A stretch of DNA of 64,000 nucleotides from Chromera velia (Eukaryota > Sar > Chromeraceae): contig JAHBMJ010001328.1 in assembly GCA_018398765.1 (NCBI GenBank), forward strand, positions 89,501-153,500. The letters run 5' to 3'. The stretch's first letter is position 1; each line of letters starts with the position of its first letter. This document shows positions 36,579 through 47,475 of this stretch, in pieces. The notes under the pieces were generated by a model. It made no database searches, was not told the DNA's origin, and saw only the letters and a list, made by a program, of their open reading frames with translations. Position numbers and translations under genes: made by a program.

Positions 36579-38201
36579 GATCTGCAGAAGGGACTTGTGG
36601 TCTGTGTTGTATCCGAGCTAGTACAGAGGGCCTACAACTTCCTGTCTCTCTGGCTGTCTCTTCGTCTTCTGAGCGAAAGCGAGACCAAATATTTCTGCAA
36701 GCAAACCAGAGCCACTGTACCTGCCTCCTGTGCGTGTGTGAGACTGTATATGTATCAGCATGGATTCCCAATGAGCCGAAAAGGGGTAGCAAAGAGCAGC
36801 ATAAGAGCAGCTAAATAGGAGTCTTCTTCCTGAATCCATATGAGGCATCTGACGCAAGCAAGCTTGCGAACGGCCCCGGAAAGCAAGAAAAATGAAAACT
36901 GCACGATTGACGCAGCCGACCGANNNNNNNNNNNNNNNNNNNNNNNNNNNNNNNNNNNNNNNNNNNNNNNNNNNNNNNNNNNNNNNNNNNNNNNNNNNNN
37001 NNNNNNNNNNNNNNNNNNNNNNNNNNNNNNNNNNNNNNNNNNNNNNNNNNNNNNNNNNNNNNNNNNNNNNNNNNNNNNNNNNNNNNNNNNNNNNNNNNNN
37101 NNNNNNNNNNNNNNNNNNNNNNNNNNNNNNNNNNNNNNNNNNNNNNNNNNNNNNNNNNNNNNNNNNNNNNNNNNNNNNNNNNNNNNNNNNNNNNNNNCCC
37201 GCGGGAAAAAAGCCCGGGGGTAAAATCGGGTCTGGAACTCATCTGACGCACGCATGACGCTGGGTTCACGCTTTTCTGGGCCATTTGGGGAGGGATATCT
37301 TTCCGGGGCCTTTTTTTGGCGAAAGACTATGCGTGCATGGGCTGGGGTATTTTTGTTTTGTAAGTGCCCCCCGCTTCGCTTTCCGGGGTCATGCATGCAG
37401 ATTGTCAGCTAGAGCTATGCGGCTGCACACGCGTACATGGCCCCGCCCCACCAGGCCACATGCACCACACGCGAGCCGCTCCGTACGACGGTACACTTGC
37501 AACACGCTGAATCACATACGTTAACTTTGTGATTCCTATTTTTTTTCTCTCTCTCTTTAATTTCTCTCTGTACCGTATTTCTCTGCACAAAAGAAATTAA
37601 AACAGACAGTCTGATGCACTTCTTAGAGTATCGGAAGCCCTCCCGAACGTTAGAAACTCTTGTGCGAATGCACTGGTATGGATCGTGGTCTAGACAGGAG
37701 GACTTCCGACCGCGACCTCACTAAATCAATTTAGCTCATCGTTAGGGTCGATGCCAAGCGAAATGTTGACCAAGAGATTGAGTGAAAGGGGTGGTCTAAC
37801 CCGGTCTAACTGCAAGGCGCAAGATGGCATAAGCAACATTGAGATTCAAGATCATCTCGAGTTCCTACGGTGCGCGCCACCCTGCTTGGCCGCTCAATGC
37901 AACACCACCCACGATCTTTCCGGTGATACTTCCGGTGGTGTAATACCCCGCACAGTGCGTCATCGCTTTGCTTTATTGTGTCCATCCTTTAGTACTCTGT
38001 GAGATTCGTCTGAAGGGATCGTCTGGCCCTCTAGTTAGAATTTTAGGAAGGAAGTGTTATGATAGAATTAAGGATCAGAGGCAAGTGATGTCTGTACCGA
38101 TGATGGGTTCTCTATGATTGATATCTGGGCTCTTATGCACTGCTTTCGATCCTTCTCTCCAAATGGTATTCTGTTTTCTTCAAAAGTACGTGTTGCTGGT
38201 A
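36579..38201. other. Intergenic with assembly gap
   Basis: 5' flank of the MATE gene, Ns at 36924-37197, then sequence without a supported gene. Short frames here have no recognisable content. Confidence 0.6.
36924..37197. other. Assembly gap (Ns)
   Basis: 274 Ns between the MATE 5' flank and intergenic DNA. Unlike the other two gaps it has no long poly-G at its edges. Confidence 0.99.
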
Positions 38202-38536
38202 TGTGTGAGGGGTTGCTAGGAAGTCTGGGCTTGTGGGGCACTTAACTAGAAGTAGCATCGCTTAGCTTAGGCTGGGCTTGCGTGAGAACGGCATAGTTCG
38301 TGGGCGCGCGCGTATAATAACTGATCGATATGTGAGTATGCACAGTGATGGAATCAGTAGATTAAACATAAGAGTGAGTCTGATTCCAAGAGTCATCGCA
38401 TGAGGTTTGACTGCCAGACTTTAAGTTACCGACTTCTCCCTCAGAACTATGTAGACTTTGACAAAACGTATAGTAGCACTAGAGTACTTTCTTCCAGAAG
38501 CTACTGTTACTTATGAGCTCCGTACGCCTCTTACAG
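38202..38536. repeat. 335-bp direct repeat, left copy
   Basis: Matches 40907-41241 over its whole length with no indels that I can see and about 20 mismatches (~94%). Begins TGTGTGAGGGG and ends CTCTTACAG. Could be an LTR of a small non-autonomous element. No target-site duplication or primer-binding site was found. Confidence 0.85.
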
Positions 38537-40906
38537 TTAGTTTAACAGAGCTTTTGGTTATACAGGGGCAGACAGTGTGACATGAGATGAAAGGAAGTAG
38601 ATTGATAAAGACAGGTGGGCTAGCCACATGAATTACTAGCCTGAGGTTGTGTAGAGTGTTGTGGCAGCTAGATGATTGAGAGCCTAGAACAGATTTAATT
38701 TAGACTTTTTTCAGCTCTGTTGTGTTATTTCATTCTGTCTTGAATTTTGTGGTGTTTTCGAGGGAAGATGAGGAGCTGAAGAGGTCTGAGAGGTGTTTCT
38801 GCTTTCTACCACTTGTGGCGAAAGAGCAGTATGAACGGAACATTGTTAGAGAAATGGAGGAGAACTTGGAACCGAAAGTAGGGAGAAATAGGGAGAAGTA
38901 AGCCTCAGGGGGAAGATCAATGAGACTCAGTCTGAATTTTAACCCTGATAACGTCATGGAGCACCGGATGCTGTTGCCCACTGAGAAAGTGCCCTTGCAT
39001 GGCGGTTGCACTTGTATTCATCGGCATCACCAGTGGATTCCTCTAATGGATTCCTGGAAACCTGGAGGAACCGCTTCTGCTTTTGTTTTTGCTGTTTGTG
39101 TCTGGGTTTGGGTGTGTGTGATTTGAAGGGAAGGAAGGCTGGAGTAAGGGAAGAGACGGGAGGTGAACCAGGAGTGGGTTACAAGTGGTTGGTTGTTTTT
39201 TTATTACTATTCCTATCTTTTTGGTTGTATTTCTATGTCTGCTCTCTGTTTTTTTTGAATATTAAAAAGGTGGAAGGAAAGATGAAGTGAAGAGGTAGAT
39301 ATGGGTAGATAAAGAGATGGGAATTACAAAGGTAGACGCAAGGAATTAAGACATGTAGAGGTATGTGGTGGAGGTTGGTGTGGTATTGTTACTTTATGGG
39401 TTAATCCTTCTGTCTCTCTGAATCTCTCTGATTGTCTTCTTTCTCTGTTTGTGAAATATGAATGGGTGATAGAGATAGTTGGGGAGAAAGGAAAGAAAGA
39501 ATGATGAAAGAGAAAGACGAGAGCCTTAACCAAAGCAATGGGGTGAGAGTAAGTGTGTTCTTTTTATCTGTTCTCTAATTTTTCCCTCTGTTCGTCTGGG
39601 CATAGGAAAACACTGTACAGAAAGGAAAGAGTGAAAAGAATTGAAAGGGAGATTGAGAAATGAAACAAAGAGAAAAATCAGACACTCTACAAAGCAAATT
39701 AAGAAGAAAAGGAAAGACAGGAGAGAAGGGTGAGCGAGGGTGAGAGGTCAACACATATGGATTTCTAATGTTCGGTTGATTTTGAGAGTGGTGCGATCTG
39801 TGTTGGGGTGAACCCAGTATTTGAATACGGAGTCATGCAGTTCGGGGCCCCTGCGGCTGGGCCACTGCAGCGGACTGTATAACTTCATTGAATGGTGGGT
39901 CCCCTTCAGTTGACTACCATTCACATCAAACGTGAGAGCTCGGTTAATTGCCGGGAATGAAGGATTGTGTCGATCTGTGTTGGTTTGTTTGAAAAGAAAG
40001 AAGAGAGTCTCACTGAGATTTTTACAGTCAAAGGGCACACTTCGAGTGATTTTTAGGAGTGTGTGCTTTGTGCTGCTTTCTGCTTTCTGTCTGACTGGAT
40101 GGTGTTTTGTTAGTAACCTCTAAGACGACTGTCATGCTCAGTTAGTGTGCAGTCTTTCACAGAGCTTCTCAAAGCCTTGAGTCTCCTGAGTGTATGCAGT
40201 TGAGCTCCTTATGCTCTGTCTGCGGTCGCTTTATATGAGAGAAACTGAGTACGTGTGTGTTGCTTGGGGAGTCACTGTGCCTGAAGCGCATACAAGAGTG
40301 GCCATGTTTTATCTGCCACCTATATTTATGGCTGGCTGCATTGTGCGATACCTACTCGGTTAAAAGAAGACAAAGGAAGGAAAAATGACGTCCAGTGACT
40401 CGAGTCTATCCCCTGTCTGTGCATGTATTGTGGGCTGAGCACTGCACGTGCTATCGTAAAGTCTTTCAGTGAATATTAGTGATTAAGTGAGTCCTTCCAG
40501 TGATCCTGAATGGAAAGATTCTGGACAGAGACAGTGAGTGCATCCAGTGAGAAATCACTGGAATTCCCTGAGACAGTCGTACGTATGAATGCCTTGCGTT
40601 CGCGATGCATTGGATACAAAAATCACGTAAATAAATCTTTGATCTTGCTTGTGTGTGCTGGGAAAGCTTTGGACGCCTTTTGTGTGCCAACTTAGGGATG
40701 CCCTTAGATGAGATCGCAGAAGTGCGGATCGATGTCGAAGCGAGAGGAGACGTGCACAAAGAGAGTTTCAGACCAGACTCATCAGTCAGAGTGTCTGATA
40801 CATTATAAATTGTTGATATTCCCACTTACCCTCCCGGTGAGCGAGCATGTGTGAGGTGCATAGTTGTATTTAAACCAAGCGTGGACGTTGGTCTGGTGAG
40901 CGGGCA
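38537..40906. other. Non-coding DNA between the 335-bp repeats
   Basis: About 2.4 kb with only short frames and no gag, protease, reverse transcriptase or integrase motif. Near the right repeat, the segment GTGAGCGRGCATGTGTGAGG occurs twice about 60 bp apart (near 40838 and 40898), so the right repeat starts inside a small local duplication. Confidence 0.6.
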
Positions 40907-41241
40907 TGTGTGAGGGGTTGCTAGGAAGTCTGGGCTTGTGGGGCACTTAACTAGAAGTAGCATCGCTTAGCTTAGGCTGGGCCTGCATGAGAACGGCATA
41001 GCTCGCGGGCGCGGGCGTATAATGACTGATCGATATGTGAGCATGCGCTGTGATGCAATCAGTAGATCAAACATAAGAGTGGGTCTGATTCCAAGAGTCA
41101 TCGCATGAGGTTTGACTGCCAGACTTTAAGTTACCGACTTCTCCTTCGGAACTATGTAGACTTTGACAAGGCGTATAGTAGCGCTAGAGTACTCTCTTCT
41201 AGAAGCTACTGTTACTTATGAGCCCCGTACGCCTCTTACAG
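40907..41241. repeat. 335-bp direct repeat, right copy
   Basis: Partner of 38202-38536. It holds G or C at most of the positions where the left copy has A or T. Confidence 0.85.
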
Positions 41242-42553
41242 TGCATCTACAATTATTGTAGGGGGGTTGGAGATTTGCAGGAACTTCTTCTCCGCTTTAC
41301 CGTTTTTTCCCCCTCGGTCTTCTTTCTTGCACGTACTTGAATCACAGCCACGTATAGATTGTTTTGACGTTGTGTGTCCTCCCCTGTGACTGCTTGCATC
41401 TGTTCTTCGGGATCTCTTCTGCCTGGTTCTTCTCTCTGGACGTGCACCCTAAATTACCCGTCTTCTTTGATTGATTTGTTTGGGCTCCGCCGACGTGTAA
41501 CCTTCTTGGTAGATCCCTTTCGTGCTTCACCTGCATCAACATCGACCTCCTCTGGCTCTCCCTGATACGACAGACGGCATGCACCAATCTGATGTAGGAC
41601 AAAAGAAGAAAAAGAAGAAAGAACGAGACTACTTGCGCTCACGCTCATGGGAAAGAAGAGAAGACTGCGAGAGGCAAAAGAAGTGAGGAAGAGACAGTAA
41701 AAGAGATAGGCAAAGGGAGAGGGAGAAGGAGAAAGAGAGGGAGAGAAGAATGGAAGAGGAAAGGAAAAAAATAAAAAAAAAACAGAAAGAAAGAAAGAGA
41801 GTGGGAGGAAAGCTAGAGAGGCAAAAAAAAGAGTGAATCAGGAGGACTACCTGGCGATAGAGTTGAGGTTTTTCAACTGTAGGCGGATGTCTAAATCGGC
41901 CCAAATTCTCCTCTTCCTCGGTCTGTTTATCCTAAAACATGTGGAGGTGTGCACAACCACTCTGTAGTACGACCCTCAAACCTAGAAGGTGCGTTGGTAC
42001 AGCAGGCTGGTGTTACAAACAGACTCCAATGCTTATACATGCGTACGATGCCGACGATCTCATCAACATATACATCAAGATCGATCCCTGTTATCTTCAG
42101 AGACTCACTGATATGTCGTTGACCGTCTTTCCTGCAATGGATCTACACAGGATGAGAGAGGCGTAGCGCTTGACGTTGGTATGGAGATTGAGACTCAAAG
42201 GGCCATGGAGGATCGGTTTTGTGGTCGCGTTCACGTGGGGCAAGGGGCAGGAAGCATGGTCGCAGAGCTTACGAAGCCTTCCCCCCCAATTGATGAAGAG
42301 TTTGCACAAATGCTAGCAGACCTCGATTAACAGCATGCGTAATGTATGCTATAAACGTCGTGATCGAGAAAATCGCTGCGGTGGCGAGTTGGGAATCAAC
42401 TTTGGACCTTTTATTGCAAAAGCTTGCAAATTAATTTAACAGTTGAAGTCAGGCAAGCCCCTGGTATAAAATGAATAATTGACATAAATTTAACTTGAAA
42501 ATGAGAGTCATTATGAGACACTAAGTAGAAATCGAAAATATCATCAATGAGAT
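41242..42553. other. Intergenic, no supported gene
   Basis: Short frames only, plus a purine-rich block at about 41640-41830. Lies 3' of the minus-strand ankyrin gene. Confidence 0.55.
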
Positions 42554-45439
42554 TCATCGGATCTTCTTTCGCAAGTCACTGGTCCGATCCAATTCGGGTT
42601 TACTCCTGCTCTGCACATGCAGAAGGCGGACGGTGTCGGCATTTTTGCACTCACACGTCTTAGCTGGAGGGCAGCGCGCACCAAAATCAACGTGGATCTT
42701 CACGAGTCTGGTGACCGTCTCGTCTGACACCGTGACGTTCAATTCGAGAGCAGTCTCCAGAGGGTGCTGTACAGCCAGGCTGACCTCATTCACCCCCCTC
42801 TCGTTTCCATTTGCCCCGTTTTGCTATAGCAAAGCGGTCTGGGCGGCTGACCCTCTCCCAACAGCCGAAATCATGGGCACCCACAGCCGCCCCTCACTCC
42901 CACCCAGAGATCCCACACAGCACCTCTCTCCCGAAGAAACTTTGCCGCCCCCGTCAACCCCCTAGAGCACGCAAGCCACAACGGGCTTTGGCCTTTTATG
43001 TTCGTCTGGTTCACCTCTGCCCCCGAATCTACAAGGGTACGCAGCAGCCCCGTCACTTTCATATCATCATCCCGCCCCCCATTGCAAATACTGAAGACAA
43101 AAAACACAGGAGGACTGTCACACTCTCCAGAGGACTTCGACGGTGACCGGGAGTCCTCGTCACTCAATCGGGCCCCTGGGCCCCCCTCCACCGCCGCCTC
43201 CGTGCAATCTGAGTCAGACGTTGAGTCCTTTCTACTGCTCAATAGAGCGTTTGGATCAGCACCACCCCTCTGGCACAGCAGGCGCACAAGCTCGGCATCT
43301 GCCTGTTCGCATGCCAGCAACAGGGGCGACGTGTGATCGTAGCTAAAGCGCTTCTTGAGAAGAGCCAAAGCCCCGCGATCAGCAAAAGACAGAGGAGGGC
43401 AAACCGCCCCGCGTTGAATCATCAGTCTTGCCACCACCCCCATTTTCTTCAAGGCTGCTACAAGAGGGCACTCGAGGGGTACCGGAACTTTCGGTATGGT
43501 CAGGCTGTTCGGGCTTGGACCATTCGAATCGGTGCCTAATCTATTCGGATCGGCCCCTCTCTCCAAGAGAAGGGTCACCCGTGGCCAGGGATTCGTCCCC
43601 CCTGTTGATGGCTTGGAGCAACAGGCTTCCTTTCTGAAGACTCTCTTCAATCTGTTTCTCTGCAAATTTGCTCCCCAACACCCCCCCAATGGCATGGAAA
43701 TTTCTATAGCGTGCGCCCCAACACAACAAATCAGCTGCAACCTCCAGATTTCCCCTGGCTTCTGCAGCCTCGAGGGGGGTCTGGTCAATGTAACCGGAGT
43801 CTGACTCCGACCCGGACTCCCTTTCCGAGTCCTTACCTGACTCTGTGGAGTGTTTGCGGATCGATCCGACCTCATTTGGGTCGGCCCCGTTCTCCAACAA
43901 CAGGCGGATCGTATTTGTCCGCGCACCTGTCGCGATGGCTGTGACAAGAGGCACCCTGCGCACCCCTCTTTTTCCCACTCTACCGCCAACCTGCACTCCC
44001 TGCTGTACAAGAAATTCTACGATGTCGCTCGAATAAAAGGAGTCTCTGCTGCAACACAACCACAACAGGGTCTGACCATTTTCATCTGCTTGGTTCAAAT
44101 CTGCCCCAGCCTCTGTGAGCACCTTGATAAGGCGCACCACGCAATCATCTGAGCGCACGCTCGCAAACAAGGACTGGAACGCAGCAACGAGCGGGAACGT
44201 CACCTCTCTCTTCCCTTCAAATTGTAAAACCCCCATAGCATTCGGATCTGCCCTTCCTTTTCTACACAGGACCAACACAGACTCCACACACTTCTTCGCA
44301 CACACAGTCAACAGAGGTGAGAGTGGACCTCATCTCGGGAGACGAAGACGAGTTGAACTCACGCCAACACACGACTCCTTTTCCAACAAGAAACCAAACT
44401 TTGCCCACATGCCCTCTAGCCACAGCGACCTGCAAATTGCGTGCGGAAACGCGGGGATTTGCCCCCTCGTCCAGCAGGATGCGTGCTATGGCCTCATCAC
44501 AAACCTCATCCTCATACTTCCATGCCAGGTCGAGGGCCGAGACTTCCACCATCTTGCGAAGGCTCTCGACGCGAACAGGAAAATACCAGTCAAGGCAGCC
44601 CGCCTGTCTTGCGGAAACGGCAAGACGGCGAAGCAACGACTCACCCCGCAACTGTTCATCATCTTTTGACAACTGACTGCTGGTAATGCGGCTGCATGAC
44701 TCAAGCAGGTGAATAAGGGCATGAAGGGGGCCTAAAGTTGGCACCCACCTGCCCTCCCAACCCGTCAGCTCCTTCTCACACTCAGTGAGACTTGCGACGC
44801 TCCGCCAATGCGGATCCTTCAATGCCTCCCTGCGGAAGATCATTCCATCCTCCGCCTGTCTCCACTCACACACGTCCACCCGCCCCCCCTCATCCAGGAG
44901 CGCCTCAGCGCAGTCCAACTTTCCTGCCTTGATCAGAGTGATCAGGAGGGGCTGCAGAATGCGAACACCGGCGACGTTCATCTCGATCCACGGGTTGGTC
45001 TGCAGAAAGCCACTGTGGATCAAATTGGGAATGTCCTCTTTCGAAAGATTCAACGCACTCTCGACGGAAAGATCTGAACACACGACCGCACTGCTCTTCA
45101 CTGCCAAAACTTTCAAACATCCCTTTGCACCCTCCTGCAGTGCACGCCTTAATTGCAGAGGGTGACGACCCGCTATTCCGTCCAGCCTGTGCAGCTGCTG
45201 CAGCGCGTCTGCGTCGTCACGCTTGAGGCAATCATCCAACAAGTCCCAGAGATCCATTCGCTCGGAGACGGAATGGAACCCAGAGGACACACTGCCGAGA
45301 CCCATGTCGGTAGTGTCATCCCGCAGCAAGAGAAAGTCCTTGCAGAGCGTTGAAAGCTTCCAGACGCAACGAAGACCCAAAATCCACTTGCACACAGAAG
45401 ACGCGGGACGTCAGGCGTGCGACGTACGCTGGCACTCAT
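42554..45439 (-). pseudogene. Ankyrin-repeat protein gene, frame-disrupted (paralogue A)
   Basis: Protein-interaction repeat protein. Open segments on the minus strand: 45395-44262, 44311-43541, 44010-42871, 42793-42554. Ankyrin landmarks: LLDEGANPR, CRKGRADPNAMG, LTEAGADLNQADENGQTLLWL, LLLENGADPNEVG, LLLERGADPNR, QRGGADPNALL, LVDSGAEVNQ. The N-terminal ~200 residues are not ankyrin-like but share LL-x-LI and CAEALLDEGGRVDVCEW with the gene at 56207. Segments 2 and 3 overlap with the conserved LLLERGADPNR in the wrong frame, which needs a one-base change near 43575-43590. Segments 1 and 2 also disagree near 44310-44345, where only an implausibly short 34-nt intron would help. Segments 3 and 4 can be joined by a 70-80-nt intron (acceptor CTATAG near 42828). 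The start is unclear: ATG 45439 needs another frame change near 45390, while ATG at about 45305 does not. Decayed gene or uncorrected errors. Confidence 0.75.
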
Positions 45440-46063
45440 TGAGACGCACTCAAGTTTGAAGTTTTATGAGGTCGTGGAGATTCGGCGCCGAAGGAAACGG
45501 AGCAGCAGCCAGATTCGCAAACACCAGTGATATCTAAAAGTGTGGAGGAGAAAGGAGGGATGTGAGGACATGTGAGGTGGCATAGAGATGGTGGATCGAG
45601 TGGGAGAGCTAAGACTCCAGCCCAAGAGAGGACAAAATCAAAAGTTTGAATTTATTTTGAATTTATAAATTGAAGTTTGCATGCATGATCGCGAATTAGG
45701 GAGACGTACGGCCGCCGATTCATCGCCGTCTCCGCGCGCGCATTTCGAGCGCACAGTCCTTCGATCCTTCTATACGACTGCGTGCGTCTGTGTGCGCCTA
45801 GCTTCAATGTGATCCGCGCTCCTTGCCGCTCAGCGCGCTGAATGACTTCGACATTGAGCCTGGAAGACTGAAAAATCACATTGAAGAACTCTCGCTTGGA
45901 ACTTCTCTCAGCCTGATCGCGTCGGTATGACAGTGTGTCGCAGTCTGAACGAACACGTTGACTCTTGTCGACCGAAGCCTTTCGATAGCTTTCACGGGTT
46001 GCTCTCCTACAGATAGGACACAGCTCAATTGCCTACTCCCCTTTGTGCCCAAGCCAGCAAACA
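45440..46063. other. Divergent intergenic region
   Basis: Separates the 5' end of the minus-strand ankyrin gene from the plus-strand secreted-protein gene. No motif recognised. Confidence 0.55.
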
Positions 46064-46639
46064 ATGAAACTCTTCCATCTTGTTTCGTTCCTGACGGCTC
46101 TTCTGGTGCCACCTGCCGCTGCGAGTCCGTCTCCTCCAGATTCTTTGGGCAGTTCTGTGGCTGGTCTCGTCGCAGAGTACAAAGCTGCTCTCGACACTGT
46201 CCAGCAGCACAGTGCAGCTCTGCAGGCCACTGAGAAGGAGCTGAAGTCTGACTCCTCCAACAAAGAGATCATCGCCCGATTGGAGACGGAGACGGCAGCT
46301 TTGCAGACTTCGGTGCTCAACCTTGAGAATGTCACTGCCCGTGCTGCTCTCTTCCTCCACGACATTCCCCAGAACAACGGCGCCACCGAAGTGGCCGAAG
46401 ACTCTACCGGCCGCCAGCTGGGTGCCAGCGTCCCCGACCCCACAGACGTTCTGTGTGGTCTCGCGTGCACTGATGCAGGGAAGGAGGCATCTCAGACAGT
46501 GCAGCATGGGATGTTCGGGGCGTCCCCTGTGAAGGCGAGCATTAATCTGCCCTTCGGTCGGAGACTCCAGTCACCCTCACCTGCGTCTTCTTCTTCTTCT
46601 TCCACTTCCGCTTCCTCTGCCCAAGCTTCTCCTTCGTAA
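46064..46639 (+). CDS. Small secreted protein with Cys/RxL module (copy 1)
   Basis: Not a known family. ATG at 46064 opens a clear signal peptide (MKLFHLVSFLTALLV, cleavage expected after PPAAA). A ~90-residue Ala/Glu-rich helical region (coiled-coil-like, KELKSDSSNKEIIARLETE) follows, then the module GASVPDPTDVLCGLACTDAG to INLPFGRRL (46428-46567), and a Ser-rich tail to TAA 46639; 191 residues in all. The module has a C-x3-C pair and is bounded by GRQL before and GRRL after. An almost identical module lies downstream at 47306-47445. Either this is a complete one-exon gene, or the first exon of a gene continuing at 47071. I could not find a donor in matching phase. It probably enters the secretory pathway. 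Confidence 0.65.
   Translation: MKLFHLVSFLTALLVPPAAASPSPPDSLGSSVAGLVAEYKAALDTVQQHSAALQATEKELKSDSSNKEIIARLETETAALQTSVLNLENVTARAALFLHDIPQNNGATEVAEDSTGRQLGASVPDPTDVLCGLACTDAGKEASQTVQHGMFGASPVKASINLPFGRRLQSPSPASSSSSSTSASSAQASPS
46428..46567 (+). repeat. 140-bp coding module, copy 1
   Basis: Aligned without gaps to 47306-47445; five mismatches (96%), four synonymous. Confidence 0.92.
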
Positions 46640-47070
46640 ACGTCCTCTGCCTCCTCCACCCAAGCTTCCCCTTCTTCTTCTACTTCGACTTCTTCTGTCG
46701 GCAGTGATCCCCGTAGTTCGGTTAGTCGATCCGATTCTCTCTCAATCTCCCTTTCCCCTACTTCAGCTTGCTCCAACCTCCCCTTTTGAAGCGCTTTGCT
46801 TTCGAGTCTTTCAGTGTTTTCGAAATTTCAATCAATCACTGACAGAATTGTGCGTGCGTTTGTACCATCTGTGAGAGAGTGTCCCTGCCGTTGCTTCCTT
46901 CCGTTCTTCCCTCTCTCTCTTCTTTTCTTTTCTTTTCTTCTTTCCCGCCGTGCCTGTGTGAATTTATCAACGTCAATCTTTCCCTTCTTCCCTCAGTTCT
47001 TCTGTCCCCCCCCCCCATAAAATGTGCCGTCTGCGTAAGCGTGATCGATGGATCGATGGACTGATTGCAG

Positions 47071-47475
47071 TATGACCCCGACACGATGGTCGACAACATG
47101 GGGGACATGGTGGACGACATGAACGACGCCCAGCAGTCCGACTCCCAGACCCTCTCCGGTGGCGTTCACGTCCGGAGACTTGGCGACGGGGTGGTTTCTC
47201 AGACCACTGAAGCTGCTGCGAACGCTGCGAACGACGCTGTCGAGGGCGTGAAGAAGACCGCCGAGTTCATCAAGGGGGGAGCGGGGCTCTTCAATCGGAG
47301 ACTGGGCGTCCCCGACCCCACCGACGTTCTGTGTGGTCTCGCGTGCACTGATGCAGGGAAGGAGGCCTCTCAGACAGTGCAGCACGGGATGTTCGGGGCG
47401 TCCCCTCTGAAGGCGAGCATTAATCTGCCCTTCGGTCGGAGGCTCGAAGGCCAAGCCGTCAGTGTTGAACAGTAG
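47071..47475 (+). CDS. Secreted-protein exon with Cys/RxL module (copy 2)
   Basis: Exon preceded by a good acceptor (CTGATTGCAG, ending 47070) and open from TAT 47071 to TAG 47475, 134 codons. Order: Asp/Met-rich start (DTMVDNMGDMVDDMNDAQQ), VRRLGDG, an Ala-rich amphipathic helix (EAAANAANDAVEGVKKTAEF), FNRRLGVPDPTDVLCGLACT to INLPFGRRLEG, and a short tail. No signal peptide of its own, so it is probably either a downstream exon of the 46064 gene or the last exon of a tandem duplicate whose first exon is unrecognised. The module differs from copy 1 by one amino acid (V to L) over the ~46 shared residues. Confidence 0.6.
   Translation, partial: YDPDTMVDNMGDMVDDMNDAQQSDSQTLSGGVHVRRLGDGVVSQTTEAAANAANDAVEGVKKTAEFIKGGAGLFNRRLGVPDPTDVLCGLACTDAGKEASQTVQHGMFGASPLKASINLPFGRRLEGQAVSVEQ
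47306..47445 (+). repeat. 140-bp coding module, copy 2
   Basis: Partner of 46428-46567, in direct orientation about 880 bp downstream. The flanks on both sides are unrelated. Confidence 0.92.

Noticed and set aside
38202-41241. Complete LTR retrotransposon
   Set aside because: No gag-pol frame, primer-binding site, polypurine tract or target-site duplication was found; at most a non-autonomous element.
46545-46567. Neuropeptide-like amidation site (LPFGRR)
   Set aside because: Gly before a dibasic pair can signal amidation in animals, but nothing here shows that an amidating enzyme exists in this lineage. The RxL reading is at least known from apicomplexan relatives.
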